A stretch of 16,114 nt of DNA from Gammaproteobacteria bacterium (GCA_012270695.1 JAAXHV010000342.1:1-16114); one strand, 5' to 3'. Positions 1 through 8,005 are shown, counted from the first letter of the stretch. Program-made: numbers and translations. Notes: generated by a model from the sequence alone, not told the origin.

Positions 1-2
1 CG

Positions 3-263
3 GGCACTTATATACCAGCGCCTGGCGCAAATATTCCTCTGATCAGGAACAAACTCTGCCCGTTGTCGTTTATCGACGTGCCCGGGCGGGACTATATTGA
101 AGGGTATCTGGGCGTGTACGAATTAACCCGGACCAGCCTCCTGCAGGACGTGTTCGTCTGGTCGTACGAGGGGCATCTCAGACGGTACCGTGTCAGCCTG
201 AATGAGTTCAATGACTGGAAGCAGGGACGAAGTGATGCGGGTGACCGCCCGGGTCCGCAGTGA
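3..263 (+). CDS. Fic-family protein, C-terminal fragment (cut by window edge)
   Basis: An open frame runs in from the left edge with no start and ends at TGA 261-263, giving about 86 residues. It contains NKLCPLSFIDVPGRDYI, then GVYELTRTSLLQDVFVWSYE and RRYRVS. From memory of the family, this is the conserved tail of one group of Fic-domain proteins, where a 'DVP..DYI.G.LGVYELNR.ELLRDVFVWAYERS' block follows the catalytic domain. The catalytic HPFxxGNGR motif would lie upstream of the window. The expected tail after the final RY (family: roughly 'QSLGEPDPFRLRYR') is replaced here by unrelated polar sequence, so the C-terminus may be altered or the gene may be decaying. Family assignment is by recall of motif wording, and whether the gene is functional cannot be judged from the fragment. 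Confidence 0.55.
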   Translation, partial: GTYIPAPGANIPLIRNKLCPLSFIDVPGRDYIEGYLGVYELTRTSLLQDVFVWSYEGHLRRYRVSLNEFNDWKQGRSDAGDRPGPQ

Positions 264-421
264 CTGTTTAGGCAGTGGTGTCGTAGCTGGAGGGTGTGCA
301 GCCGACAGGTGATCGGACACCCGATGTTTCAGCAGGACCGCCGGTCGGCCCCCGTTCTCACTCATACGGATACAGCAGCAGGCGGATGAAGAAATGTGGC
401 GCCTTTGAGGTCTTCTGCCGG

Positions 422-443
422 ATTTATGATGGCTTTCATAAAT
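422..443 (-). terminator. AT-rich hairpin just past the small membrane-protein gene
   Basis: ATTTATGA (422-429) and TCATAAAT (436-443) form a perfect 8-bp inverted repeat around a 6-nt loop. It begins 4 nt beyond the stop codon of the minus-strand gene ending at 448. There is no following T-tract on the minus strand, so a classical rho-independent terminator is not proved. It could instead be an mRNA 3'-end stabiliser. Confidence 0.3.
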
Positions 444-447
444 GGTG

Positions 448-654
448 TTACTCGTTCGTGTCAAGTACAGGTCGCGGCGATAATATACCGTGAATGAAGG
501 CGACCTCCTTTTCCACATTCGCCATGCGTTCTTCCATGTTGCCCATGCGCAGGGCCAAATCGCGTATATCTGTGCGTAGCCAAGCAAACAGGCCAATGAC
601 AAGCCCAGCCAGTACCAAGCCAACAGTCAAAATACCTATCAGCTCAGGGGTCAT
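448..654 (-). CDS. Small single-pass membrane protein with coiled-coil tail
   Basis: This 68-aa protein begins MTPELIGILTVG. Residues 5-25 are strongly hydrophobic (LIGILTVGLVLAGLVIGLFAW) and form one transmembrane helix. Residues 27-55 (RTDIRDLALRMGNMEERM...) have the charge and heptad spacing of a short coiled coil. Similar 60-80 aa 'MTPELIGILTVG.ALAG' proteins are common, uncharacterised neighbours in many bacterial genomes, and no function is known to me. The frame extends four codons upstream to an ATG at 666. I prefer 654 because GGAG (661-664, minus sense) sits 6 nt before it, an ideal ribosome-binding distance, whereas the 666 start has none. A sigma70 promoter lies 30 bp upstream of this start. 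Confidence 0.7.
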   Translation of the reverse strand: MTPELIGILTVGLVLAGLVIGLFAWLRTDIRDLALRMGNMEERMANVEKEVAFIHGILSPRPVLDTNE

Positions 655-683
655 GTTGTTCTCCATGTGGTCTATCAGTCCCT

Positions 684-712
684 AGTATAGCAGCGTATAT
701 ATGTTAAAGCAA
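684..712 (-). promoter_or_regulatory. sigma70-type promoter for the small membrane protein
   Basis: On the minus strand TTGCTT (707-712) is separated by exactly 17 nt from TATACT (684-689). The -10 box matches the consensus at 5 of 6 positions and the -35 box at 4 of 6. Transcription would start near 677, leaving a leader of about 20 nt before the preferred ATG at 654. The surrounding 690-800 stretch is AT-rich, as expected of a promoter region. Confidence 0.55.
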
Positions 713-911
713 ACGTTCCTTTATATATATTTACAAATATTATTTTCATTCATATTGGGCGCATTATCATAAATTCCATACAAATCCAGCAGAATACCTC
801 ATGTCAAGTAGAGTTTATAATTCTCTTCAGAAACCTATTGTATAGGGAACTGTCTTAGTTAAGCACGTATGAGCCGCCGCATCATGTGGAAGCGGTGTTA
901 ACGTTTGCCCT

Positions 912-1793
912 CTATATTGCACTGATTGCATCTTTATAGTCTTCACATTCCTCTGACAAGCGTCTCTGCAGGTGTTCATCTGCGAGAGAGCGGAATACGC
1001 GGGAACGGGCATGCAGGTTCTTATCCTGGTGTTTAATCTCCCCGAGCAGGGTATCTGACGAATCCTCACCGGTATCTCCCACGCCAAAAAATATTCCGCC
1101 GATGTCAACGGCAAAGTGGATATCCCGGATCGAATCCCCAACGACGACAGGGGGAAACGTTTTGCCGATCGCAGAAGTCAAACGTCGCTGTGCGCGAATC
1201 TCGCGACGCCACATGCTCCCGACAAAGCGCGCCTTTGAACCATCCGAGGAAGTGCCGGGCTCGCCAACGGCAAAGGCATTGTGCGGGCCGAACAAGCTGT
1301 TTTGGCTGAGCTTCAATTCGTCCAGGGACTGCAGGAATTCAAACTGGGTCTGGTAACGATAAGAAACCAGTATCATCGACGCCCTGGCATTCAGGCTTTG
1401 CAGATATTCCAGGTGTTCATCAGGCACCTTGTCGTACTTCAGGTCTTCCCGCAGGTATTGGGTCAGGCGGCGATTGAACAGGCCGTTGAAATAGAAACTC
1501 AGACAATCCTTGACCTCATCCGTAACCGGACTGTCCTGCAGGATACGGCTGATCAATCCTTGCGGGCCGCCATTATTGCGATACCACTCGCTGCACAGCT
1601 CGTTATCCATTTCAGGCAACTCAGCAAGATCAAAATTAGTTTGTGCGAAACGCTTTACTATGGAATAAGTTGACAGTGAGATGGCAATTCGCCTGCCCGA
1701 CGCGGCGGTTGAAGGAATGATCGTACCGTCCAGATCAAAGAACACCAGCCGCTTAGGTAACAGGTATTTCCGGTATTCACTGTTAGCCCGCAT
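912..1793 (-). CDS. HAD-superfamily hydrolase (predicted phosphatase)
   Basis: This 293-aa cytoplasmic protein has the four HAD motifs in order. Motif I is LVFFDLDGT (nucleophile D20, acid D22), motif II is ILVS (S144), motif III is the lysine in GSKARF (K187), and motif IV is VVVGDSIRDI (D220, D224). The long stretch between motifs I and II (about residues 30-130) is a helical cap, typical of subclass I HADs such as phosphoglycolate-phosphatase-like enzymes. Mechanism from family knowledge: Mg-dependent phosphoryl transfer through an aspartyl-phosphate. Substrate unknown. The start ATG at 1793 has no strong Shine-Dalgarno, but the next plausible start would crowd motif I. The C-terminal 50 residues are charged and not part of the core. 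It is separated from the dehydratase operon by a structured 247-bp gap, so a shared role in sugar catabolism is not implied. Confidence 0.75.
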   Translation of the reverse strand: MRANSEYRKYLLPKRLVFFDLDGTIIPSTAASGRRIAISLSTYSIVKRFAQTNFDLAELPEMDNELCSEWYRNNGGPQGLISRILQDSPVTDEVKDCLSFYFNGLFNRRLTQYLREDLKYDKVPDEHLEYLQSLNARASMILVSYRYQTQFEFLQSLDELKLSQNSLFGPHNAFAVGEPGTSSDGSKARFVGSMWRREIRAQRRLTSAIGKTFPPVVVGDSIRDIHFAVDIGGIFFGVGDTGEDSSDTLLGEIKHQDKNLHARSRVFRSLADEHLQRRLSEECEDYKDAISAI

Positions 1794-1879
1794 ATTGCAC
1801 CAGTTCGCTTGTCATCACCGTAAAGTTAATTGCTGTCAATGAGTTGCCAACAATTTGTCTGTCTCTCGCTGTGTCAAAC

Positions 1880-2015
1880 TGCGCTGGATGCACCCTCGCT
1901 TGTCTTTTGGCCGCTGGCGGGCACGTGCTCTCTCAACCATAGTCTCGCTATGCTTTCGGTCGCAGGCACCCGCCAGCGACCAAAATCCGGCGCGATCTTC
2001 GCATCCACTGACGCA
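1880..2015. repeat. Long imperfect inverted repeat (hairpin element)
   Basis: The gap between the HAD gene and the dehydratase gene folds back on itself. The core arms 1905-1921 and 1969-1985 (TTTTGGCCGCTGGCGGG and its near-complement) pair at 16 of 17 positions. Outside them TGGATGC (1885-1891) pairs with GCATCCA (2001-2007), TCGC (1896-1899) with GCGA (1992-1995), and TGCG (1880-1883) with CGCA (2012-2015). Inside the loop CATAG (1938-1942) pairs with CTATG (1948-1952). Both flanking genes run leftward, so it lies downstream of the dehydratase and upstream of the HAD gene. It could be a dispersed intergenic repeat (MITE-like), a transcript-end structure or an RNA gene. The short plus-strand ORFs here look like by-products of the structure. 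Confidence 0.6.
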
Positions 2016-2040
2016 ATATGCGGGCTGTTATCGGCATGTA

Positions 2041-3813
2041 TTAATGTGAATGGCGCGGTATTTTTTTGCCGATGTCGTTATACGCCACCATGTCATCAAA
2101 TACTGCGCCGCTGCTGAGCGAAGATACGTGTTCCCGGTACACCTGCTGCCACCAGGTCTGACTCTCTGGAATTTTCAACTGAAGCTTTTGCTGTCGTTGC
2201 GCAATCTCGCTGTCTTCAATGAGGACATCGACCCGACGCGTATTCAAATCAATGCGTATCTTATCACCGTCTTTCAGTATCGCAAGGTTACCCCCCGCCG
2301 CAGCTTCCGGTGAGGCATTCAAGATCGACGGAGCCGCAGAGGTGCCGCTTTGCCGGCCGTCGCCGAGGGTAGGCAGGGCCAGGGTCCCCTGTTTGATCAG
2401 TGTATCCGGCGGCTGCATATTGACCACTTCTGCAGAACCGGGATAGCCCTTGGGCCCGGCGCCGCGCATGACCAGGATACTTTTTTTCGTGATATTAAGA
2501 GACGGATCATTGATACGCGCATGATAATCTTCCGGGCCATCAAACACCACGGCCACTGCCTCAAAGGCATCCGGGTCATCACTGTTCGATAAATACTCAT
2601 CGCGAAATGATTGATTGATGGCAGAAACTTTCACGATTGCCGATTCAAACAGGTTGCCGGTCAGAACCATAAACCCTGCGTCCGGTTGTATGGGTTCACG
2701 CACTGGTTTGATCACTTTCGGTTCAATAATGTGACATTGAGCATAATTTTCTCCCAATGTTCGACCACTGACGGTGATTTGATCAGGGTGCAATAAGCCA
2801 GCGTTGAGCATTTCGTTGATTACTGCCGGCAATCCCCCGGCGCGGTGAAAATCCTCCGCCAGGTACTCGCCTGTGGGCTGGCAATTGACCAGCAAGGGGA
2901 CCCGATGGCCTGCTTCCTGCCAGTCGGACATGCTCAACGGCACGCCAGCGTGGCGGGCAATCGCGTTTATATGGACCGGGGCATTGGTTGAACCACCAAG
3001 CGCCGCACAAACGGCAATGGCGTTCTCAAACGCTTTGCGGCTCAGGATTTCTGAACACGTCAGATCTTCCCCAACCAGCTCGACGCTTCGTTTCCCGGTC
3101 AGGTATGCCATTTGCTGGCGTTCCCGATACGCAGCCGGGATTGAAGCGCAACCCGGCAAGGTCATTCCCAGCGCCTCTGCCAGGCAATTCATGGTCAGCG
3201 CCGTGCCCATGGTATTACAGTGACCAACAGAAGGGGCTGAACCGGCTACCAACTCCATAAATTCTTCTTTATCAATCTCGCCACCTGATAATTTACACCG
3301 CGCATCCCAAATTACCGAACCGGACCCCACGCAGTTTCCCAGGTGGTAGCCGTTCAACATCGGTCCGACTGACAAGGCGATGGCCGGCAGGTTGACACTC
3401 GCTGCCCCCATGAGCAGGGCGGCTGTGGTCTTATCACAACCCGTCGTCAGGACAACGCCGTCAAGCGGATAACCATGCAGCACCTCAATCAAGGTTATAC
3501 ATTGCAAATTCCTGTCTAATGCCGCGGTCGGACGCCGGCCGGTTTCCTGGATGGGGTGTACGGGAAACTCAAGGGGCACGCCGTCGGCGTCACGGATTCC
3601 TTCCTTGATGCGCGTCGCAAGCTCAAGATGATGCCGGTTGCACGGGGCCAGGTCGGAACCGGTTTGAGCAATGCCTATGATCGGACGGTCCGATTGCAGC
3701 TCCTCGCGGGTCAGGCCGTAATTAAGATAACGCTCAAGGTACAATGCGGTCATCCCCGGGGTATCCGGATCATCAAACCAGTGCCGACTGCGTAATAATT
3801 TTACTTTTTTCAT
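2041..3813 (-). CDS. xylD: Sugar-acid dehydratase, XylD/IlvD-Edd family
   Basis: This 590-aa cytoplasmic enzyme belongs to the IlvD/Edd Fe-S dehydratases, which remove water from an aldonate to give a 2-keto-3-deoxy acid. Sequence runs such as MTALYLERYLNYG, RPIIGIAQTGSD, HPI..TGRRPTAALDRNL, GSAEVVNMQPPD and the RHSH ending closely resemble Caulobacter D-xylonate dehydratase as I recall it. The three cluster cysteines are present: C58 (APCN), C126 (TGCDKTT) and C199 (GHCNTMG). D127 and K128 (the Mg ligand and the carbamylated lysine of the family) are intact. Length fits the roughly 590-aa sugar-acid branch rather than biosynthetic IlvD. It sits 65 bp downstream of the SDR gene, in the same direction, probably one transcript. 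The substrate could be D-xylonate or another aldonate such as arabinonate, fuconate or galactonate; sequence alone does not settle this, so the symbol names the type. Confidence 0.88.
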   Translation of the reverse strand: MKKVKLLRSRHWFDDPDTPGMTALYLERYLNYGLTREELQSDRPIIGIAQTGSDLAPCNRHHLELATRIKEGIRDADGVPLEFPVHPIQETGRRPTAALDRNLQCITLIEVLHGYPLDGVVLTTGCDKTTAALLMGAASVNLPAIALSVGPMLNGYHLGNCVGSGSVIWDARCKLSGGEIDKEEFMELVAGSAPSVGHCNTMGTALTMNCLAEALGMTLPGCASIPAAYRERQQMAYLTGKRSVELVGEDLTCSEILSRKAFENAIAVCAALGGSTNAPVHINAIARHAGVPLSMSDWQEAGHRVPLLVNCQPTGEYLAEDFHRAGGLPAVINEMLNAGLLHPDQITVSGRTLGENYAQCHIIEPKVIKPVREPIQPDAGFMVLTGNLFESAIVKVSAINQSFRDEYLSNSDDPDAFEAVAVVFDGPEDYHARINDPSLNITKKSILVMRGAGPKGYPGSAEVVNMQPPDTLIKQGTLALPTLGDGRQSGTSAAPSILNASPEAAAGGNLAILKDGDKIRIDLNTRRVDVLIEDSEIAQRQQKLQLKIPESQTWWQQVYREHVSSLSSGAVFDDMVAYNDIGKKIPRHSH

Positions 3814-3878
3814 GCTCTGCCTGTCTGTATTATCAGGAGGGCCTGCTCATCTCCCGGCCTGCGCGAGCCATTCATCCA

Positions 3879-4676
3879 TTAAACCCGTCCGCCATCAACG
3901 ATGATGGATTGGCCGGTAATCATAGCGGAGGCATTTGACGCCAGAAACAAGGCCGTATGGGCAATATTCTTTTCTGTCACCGTGGTTTTCAGACATTGCT
4001 GCCGGAGACACTCAGCCAAGGCTTCTTCCGTAACCCATAATTCTTTTTGTCTTTCGGTCAGTACCCAACCGGATATCAGAGCATTCACGCGAATATTGCT
4101 TGTGCCCAACTCACGCGCCAATGCCTTGGTCATTCCGACAATTGCCGCCTTCGACGCCACATAGGCAGGATAGCCGGACAGCCCTAGGTTTGCAGAATTC
4201 GAACCCAGGTTGATAACGCTGCCATGGCCCAGGGCAGTCATATCATGCTGGACCGCCTGGGTCGTAAAAAAATACGGCCGCAAATTTGTATTCAACGAAT
4301 TGTCCCATTCATCCACCGTCATTGATTCCAATTTATGACGCGTGTCCCTGGCCGCATTGTTGACCAGTATACTGATCGGGCCTAACGCAGTTCTGACTTT
4401 CTCTATGGCTTCTTGCAGAGCGTCAATGTCACGTATATCGCAGCGGATGTAACAGGGCCTGAACTGCGTTTGTCGTTCCACGTCGTCGCACAATCGCTCG
4501 GCTATTTCCTGCCGTAATGAGACAAACCCCACCTGCGCGCCCTGCCGGGTAAAGGCGCGGGTAAATTCAGCGCCTATACCCGAACCGCCACCCGTGATAA
4601 ATACTGTCTGGCCTTTGAGGTCAGGGAACCGTGGCGCCAACTCACCCGGTAAAGTCCCGAAGTCATTTCCTTGCAT
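3879..4676 (-). CDS. SDR-family sugar 1-dehydrogenase
   Basis: This 265-aa classical short-chain dehydrogenase/reductase carries the Rossmann motif TGGGSGIG (28-35), the adenine-pocket CDIRD (79-83), NNAA (106-109), the catalytic serine S159 (NLGSNS) and YVASK (Y172, K176), and ends in GQSIIVDGGRV. RHKLESMT, NLRPYFFTTQAV and the QCLKTTVTEKNIA region resemble the Caulobacter D-xylose dehydrogenase of the Weimberg pathway as recalled. With the lactonase and aldonate dehydratase beside it, the likely job is NAD(P)-dependent oxidation of an aldose at C1 to its lactone. SDRs are very diverse, so the substrate is inferred from context. The first 19 residues form an extra N-terminal stretch before the fold. 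The start at 4676 faces the symporter across a 96-bp divergent promoter region. Confidence 0.82.
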   Translation of the reverse strand: MQGNDFGTLPGELAPRFPDLKGQTVFITGGGSGIGAEFTRAFTRQGAQVGFVSLRQEIAERLCDDVERQTQFRPCYIRCDIRDIDALQEAIEKVRTALGPISILVNNAARDTRHKLESMTVDEWDNSLNTNLRPYFFTTQAVQHDMTALGHGSVINLGSNSANLGLSGYPAYVASKAAIVGMTKALARELGTSNIRVNALISGWVLTERQKELWVTEEALAECLRQQCLKTTVTEKNIAHTALFLASNASAMITGQSIIVDGGRV

Positions 4677-4772
4677 TGTTAAGCCCGTTTATTATAAATG
4701 ATAAATTTGTAATATATATCATATATAATTAGAATCACACCATTTTTCTTACGCTCCACCAGGCAAAGACAC
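4677..4772. promoter_or_regulatory. Divergent AT-rich promoter/operator region
   Basis: This 96-bp gap separates the leftward dehydrogenase-dehydratase pair from the rightward symporter-lactonase-regulator set. It contains TATAAT on the plus strand (4724-4729), ATTATA at 4691-4696 (TATAAT on the minus strand), and a perfect odd palindrome of 7-bp arms, TATATAT-C-ATATATA (4713-4727). I find no good -35 boxes at 17-nt spacing. The GntR-family gene at the end of the rightward set is the natural candidate to bind here, but FadR/DgoR-type operators are usually less purely AT than this, so the exact site is uncertain. Confidence 0.5.
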
Positions 4773-6341
4773 ATGCAGTTGGCTCATATCGATCTATTTA
4801 TCATCGCGGGATACGCCGTCGGTATCGTCAGTCTTGCTACCTGGGTGTCACGAGAGACTCGGGGCCATCAAAAAAATACTCAAGACTACTTCCTTGCCAG
4901 CAAAACTTTACCCTGGTGGGCCATCGGCGCCTCCTTGATTGCCGCCAATATTTCTGCCGAACAGATCATTGGCATGTCGGGTTCCGGTTATGTAATCGGC
5001 TTGGCTATTGCCTCATACGAATGGATGTCGGCCATCACCATTATTATCGTCGGTAAATACTTTTTACCCATTTTTCTCAAACACAACATTTACACCATGC
5101 CGCAGTTCCTGGAACAGCGCTATGACAGACGGGTGTGCATGTTGCTTGCGGTATTCTGGCTGGGTGTGTATGTGTTTGTTAATTTAACCTCCATACTCTG
5201 GTTGGGCACGCTGGCAATCAACTCTGTTACCGGCTTGAATTACGTATATGGATTGATACTCCTGGGGTTGATGGCGCTGGCCTATTCACTCTACGGCGGC
5301 CTGAAAGCGATTGCCCTCACTGACATCATCCAGGTCATACTCCTGGTTTTCGGCGGCTTGTTGATCTCATTCTTGTCTCTCCAGGCGATCAGTCAAGGTG
5401 AAGGCGTGATAACAGGCTTTGTTGAGCTTATGAACAGGGCGCCGGAAAAGTTTGACCTGATATTGACGCCGGACAATCCACATTACATCAGCCTGCCCGG
5501 GATCTCGGTCCTGGTTGGCGGTATGTGGATCATGAACCTGTCCTATTGGGGCTTTAACCAGTACATCATCCAGCGAGCCCTCGCTGCCCGTAGTCTGCAG
5601 GAAGCGCAAAAAGGGATCGCTTTTGCCGCCTACCTGAAATTGCTGATGCCTGTCATTGTAGTTTTACCCGGTATTGCCGCAGTCATCCTGGCGCCTGGTC
5701 TGGCCGCGCCCGATCAAGCCTACCCGGAAATGATGAAACTGGTGCCGGCAGGACTCCGGGGATTGGTATTTGCCGCTTTGATCGCTGCTATCCTGTCTTC
5801 CATCGGTTCGATGGTCAACAGTATCTCCACGATCTCGACTATGGATATTTATCGTCACATCCGTGTTGGGGCCAGTGAAAAACACCTGGTCATTATTGGC
5901 AGAAGCATCAGCTTTATTGCCCTGGTTCTGGGAATGATCTGCGCCAAGCCATTATTAGGCAATTTTGACCAGGCCTTCCAGTATATACAAGAGTTTACCG
6001 GGTTTTTCACCCCGGGTATCGTGGTGATATTTCTCCTGGGCATGTTCTGGAAAGGCATGACCTCTTATGGCGCATTAGCCGCTGCCCTCAGTTCAGCCCT
6101 GCTTTCTTTTTTATTTAAAATGTTTTGGCCCACTCTGCCTTTCATCGACCGGGTTGGACTGGTCTTTCTTTTGTGTATTGTTATTGCGGCAGGTACATCG
6201 GTATTTTCCCGGCCCGGGCAGCAAGATCAGGGAATTGCCATTGACCACCAGAGTATATCCTATGTCACTACATCCGCTTTCAACACGGCGGCAATCGGTG
6301 TCATCCTGATACTTATTGCGCTGTATGCCACCTGGTGGTAG
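4773..6341 (+). CDS. SSS-family sodium/sugar symporter (vSGLT-like)
   Basis: This 522-aa integral inner-membrane protein has about 14 hydrophobic helices, starting with IDLFIIAGYAVGIVSLATWV. It has the SSS hallmarks: DYFLASKTLPWWAIGASLIAA, then ANISAEQIIGMSGSGY, GLAIASYEW, a polar segment near IYTMPQFLEQRYDRR, and WGFNQYIIQRALAARS in the middle. Length and motifs match bacterial Na+/galactose-type transporters (about 540 aa) better than proline or pantothenate members. It probably brings the free sugar, unphosphorylated, into the cell, which is what the adjacent dehydrogenase-lactonase route needs. The start ATG at 4773 has only a weak upstream AGG (4762-4764). The stop is 10 nt before the lactonase start, indicating a common transcript. 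Confidence 0.88.
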   Translation: MQLAHIDLFIIAGYAVGIVSLATWVSRETRGHQKNTQDYFLASKTLPWWAIGASLIAANISAEQIIGMSGSGYVIGLAIASYEWMSAITIIIVGKYFLPIFLKHNIYTMPQFLEQRYDRRVCMLLAVFWLGVYVFVNLTSILWLGTLAINSVTGLNYVYGLILLGLMALAYSLYGGLKAIALTDIIQVILLVFGGLLISFLSLQAISQGEGVITGFVELMNRAPEKFDLILTPDNPHYISLPGISVLVGGMWIMNLSYWGFNQYIIQRALAARSLQEAQKGIAFAAYLKLLMPVIVVLPGIAAVILAPGLAAPDQAYPEMMKLVPAGLRGLVFAALIAAILSSIGSMVNSISTISTMDIYRHIRVGASEKHLVIIGRSISFIALVLGMICAKPLLGNFDQAFQYIQEFTGFFTPGIVVIFLLGMFWKGMTSYGALAAALSSALLSFLFKMFWPTLPFIDRVGLVFLLCIVIAAGTSVFSRPGQQDQGIAIDHQSISYVTTSAFNTAAIGVILILIALYATWW

Positions 6342-6351
6342 GCAGGTAAAC

Positions 6352-7239
6352 GTGAAGCCACGGCTGCTGGATATCATCAGGTCAGGGAATACACTGGGCG
6401 AAGGAGTACAGTGGCATGATGAAACCGAAACTCTCTGGTGGACGGATATCCAGTCCTGCCTGCTCTACAGCTATCACCTTCCAAGCTGTCAACTGTCGAA
6501 ATACCCGACGCCTGAGCGATTATGTTCATTCGGGTTTATCAAGAACAAATCGGAATTTATCGTCGCGTTTGCGCGCGGATTTGCACTCTATAATCCTGTT
6601 TCAAGAGATATTACCTGGCTGATACGGCCGGAGGGATTGGGTCAGGGAATACGTTTCAATGATGGGAAAGTTGACCGCCAGGGGCGTTTTTGGGCAGGCA
6701 CCATGGTCGAGGAAGGCGACCCGTTAACCCGACCGGCAGGTAATCTGTACGCTCTCGATGGTTTATTTACACTGAATAAACGAGAACGCGGTATTGGTAT
6801 TTCCAACGGTCTTTGTTGGAGCCCCAAGTCTGATCGGCTGTATTTCGCAGATTCAGCCCGGAGAATAATTTATAACTATGAATTTGATCCGGATTCTGGG
6901 ACAATCAGCAATCGTAAGATCTTTGTAGAAACAGGGAATGGTATCTTTCCTGATGGCGCTGACGTAGACAGTGACGGATGTCTGTGGAGCGCCCACTGGG
7001 GAGCGGGGCAGGTAGTAAGATACACGCCGGCCGGGAAGAGAGATCTAGTGCTGGATTTACCCGTGAGTCAGCCAACCTGCGTAACATTTGGTGGTCCCAG
7101 GTTCGAAATGCTGTTTATAACGTCAGCAAAAGAAGGGCTTGACGGCAGAGACAAAGAGGTTAACGCAGGAGACGTATTTGTTTTTCATGTTGGTACTTCC
7201 GGGTTGCCGGCATGCCATTTCATTCAAGGGAACTTCTGA
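6352..7239 (+). CDS. SMP-30/gluconolactonase-family sugar lactonase
   Basis: This 295-aa six-bladed beta-propeller enzyme would hydrolyse the sugar lactone made by the dehydrogenase to the free aldonic acid. The family metal ligands are visible: E17 (NTLGEGVQW), N103-D104 (IRFNDGKVDRQGRFWAGTM), N152 (GISNGLCWS) and D201 (FPDGADVDSDG). The frame is open further upstream to a TTG at 6316 inside the symporter gene. I choose GTG 6352 because it starts immediately before the family's usual N-terminus, lies 10 nt after the symporter stop and is preceded by AGGT at 6344-6347. The internal distances between motifs are normal, so the protein looks complete. The regulator gene follows after 46 bp. Confidence 0.85.
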   Translation: MKPRLLDIIRSGNTLGEGVQWHDETETLWWTDIQSCLLYSYHLPSCQLSKYPTPERLCSFGFIKNKSEFIVAFARGFALYNPVSRDITWLIRPEGLGQGIRFNDGKVDRQGRFWAGTMVEEGDPLTRPAGNLYALDGLFTLNKRERGIGISNGLCWSPKSDRLYFADSARRIIYNYEFDPDSGTISNRKIFVETGNGIFPDGADVDSDGCLWSAHWGAGQVVRYTPAGKRDLVLDLPVSQPTCVTFGGPRFEMLFITSAKEGLDGRDKEVNAGDVFVFHVGTSGLPACHFIQGNF

Positions 7240-7285
7240 TTAAGTCAGAGCTTCCCCAGGGCAGACAAGCTGACAGGCAACATAT

Positions 7286-7996
7286 ATGCGTAGTATACCT
7301 CGGCATAATTTAACGCAGAGCATCGTGCAGGAATTAGGCACATCTATTGTCTCCGGCGTTTATTCCTCGGATGATAAATTTCCAATCGAGGCTGATTTGT
7401 GTAAACAATTCAGCGCAAGTCGCAGCGTACTGCGAGAGGCGGTCAAGATGTTGACGGCAAAAGGACTGGTAGGAGCGCGACCGCGCCAAGGCACCTGGGT
7501 CGAACCGGAGAACAACTGGAATTTTCTGGATCCGGACGTGCTCGGATGGCTGCTCGAGCGAAAACTGGATATTACATTGCTGGAAGAATTTACCGAAATG
7601 CGGCTTGCCGTCGAACCACTGGCAGCGGCTCTGGCAGCCAGACGGGCACAAGACAGCGATTTGCTACTGATTCAAAACGGCCTGGAGCGTATGCGGGCTG
7701 CGGAGCGGGGAGATGACGATCCCAATGAATCAGATATCGCCTTTCATGTCGCTATCCTCACGGCTAGCAGGAACAGGTTAATCCAGCAATTACAAGAACT
7801 AATCAGTACGGCGCTGCGCTTCAGCATCCGCTTAACCAACCGTTTCAAAGGAGTGGAATTTGCCAGTGTCGAAGCTCACGCGGCGGTCGCCAACGCAATA
7901 TCACGCAGAAAACCCAAAGCCGCAGCCAAAGCCATGACCAGCATCATCAATGAGGCTATGGAACTGATCCAGACGTGTAAAGAAACAGGAAGTTGA
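7286..7996 (+). CDS. GntR-family (FadR/FCD subfamily) regulator, DgoR-like
   Basis: This 236-aa DNA-binding protein has an N-terminal winged helix at about residues 8-73 (FPIEADLCKQFSASRSVLREA is the helix-turn-helix; RPRQGTWV is the wing). An all-helical FCD ligand domain covers residues 95-225. ENNWNFLDPDVLGWLLE closely resembles the linker of the galactonate regulator DgoR as recalled. Metal/ligand residues D150 and H154 (ESDIAFHVAIL) and H198 (EAHAAV) are present; the usual last histidine is not obvious, and N222 may replace it. It most likely represses both arms of the divergent sugar cluster and is released by a sugar acid or 2-keto-3-deoxy acid. AGG at 7275-7277 is a plausible ribosome-binding site. 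Immediately after its stop the sequence switches to restriction-modification remnants. Confidence 0.85.
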   Translation: MRSIPRHNLTQSIVQELGTSIVSGVYSSDDKFPIEADLCKQFSASRSVLREAVKMLTAKGLVGARPRQGTWVEPENNWNFLDPDVLGWLLERKLDITLLEEFTEMRLAVEPLAAALAARRAQDSDLLLIQNGLERMRAAERGDDDPNESDIAFHVAILTASRNRLIQQLQELISTALRFSIRLTNRFKGVEFASVEAHAAVANAISRRKPKAAAKAMTSIINEAMELIQTCKETGS

Positions 7997-8005
7997 GAAA
8001 CTTCC
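7988..8005 (+). terminator. Short stem-loop spanning the regulator stop codon
   Basis: GGAAGTT (7988-7994) and AACTTCC (7999-8005) form a perfect 7-bp stem with a GAGA tetraloop that contains most of the stop codon of the GntR gene. No T-run follows, so intrinsic termination is unlikely. It may be a leftover of the deletion that joined the sugar cluster to the hsdM remnant. Confidence 0.3.

Noticed and set aside
123..623. 166-aa minus-strand open frame
   Set aside because: It overlaps the well-supported small membrane protein in another frame, has stop-poor but low-information sequence and no recognisable domain.
1830..2117. Plus-strand ORFs of 64 and 95 aa
   Set aside because: They lie within the long hairpin and run into the dehydratase gene on the other strand; there is no ribosome-binding site, and the peptide is explained by the repeat.
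6316..6351. TTG start of the lactonase inside the symporter gene
   Set aside because: It adds 12 residues (MRCMPPGGRQVN) unlike the family; GTG 6352 matches the family N-terminus and operon spacing.
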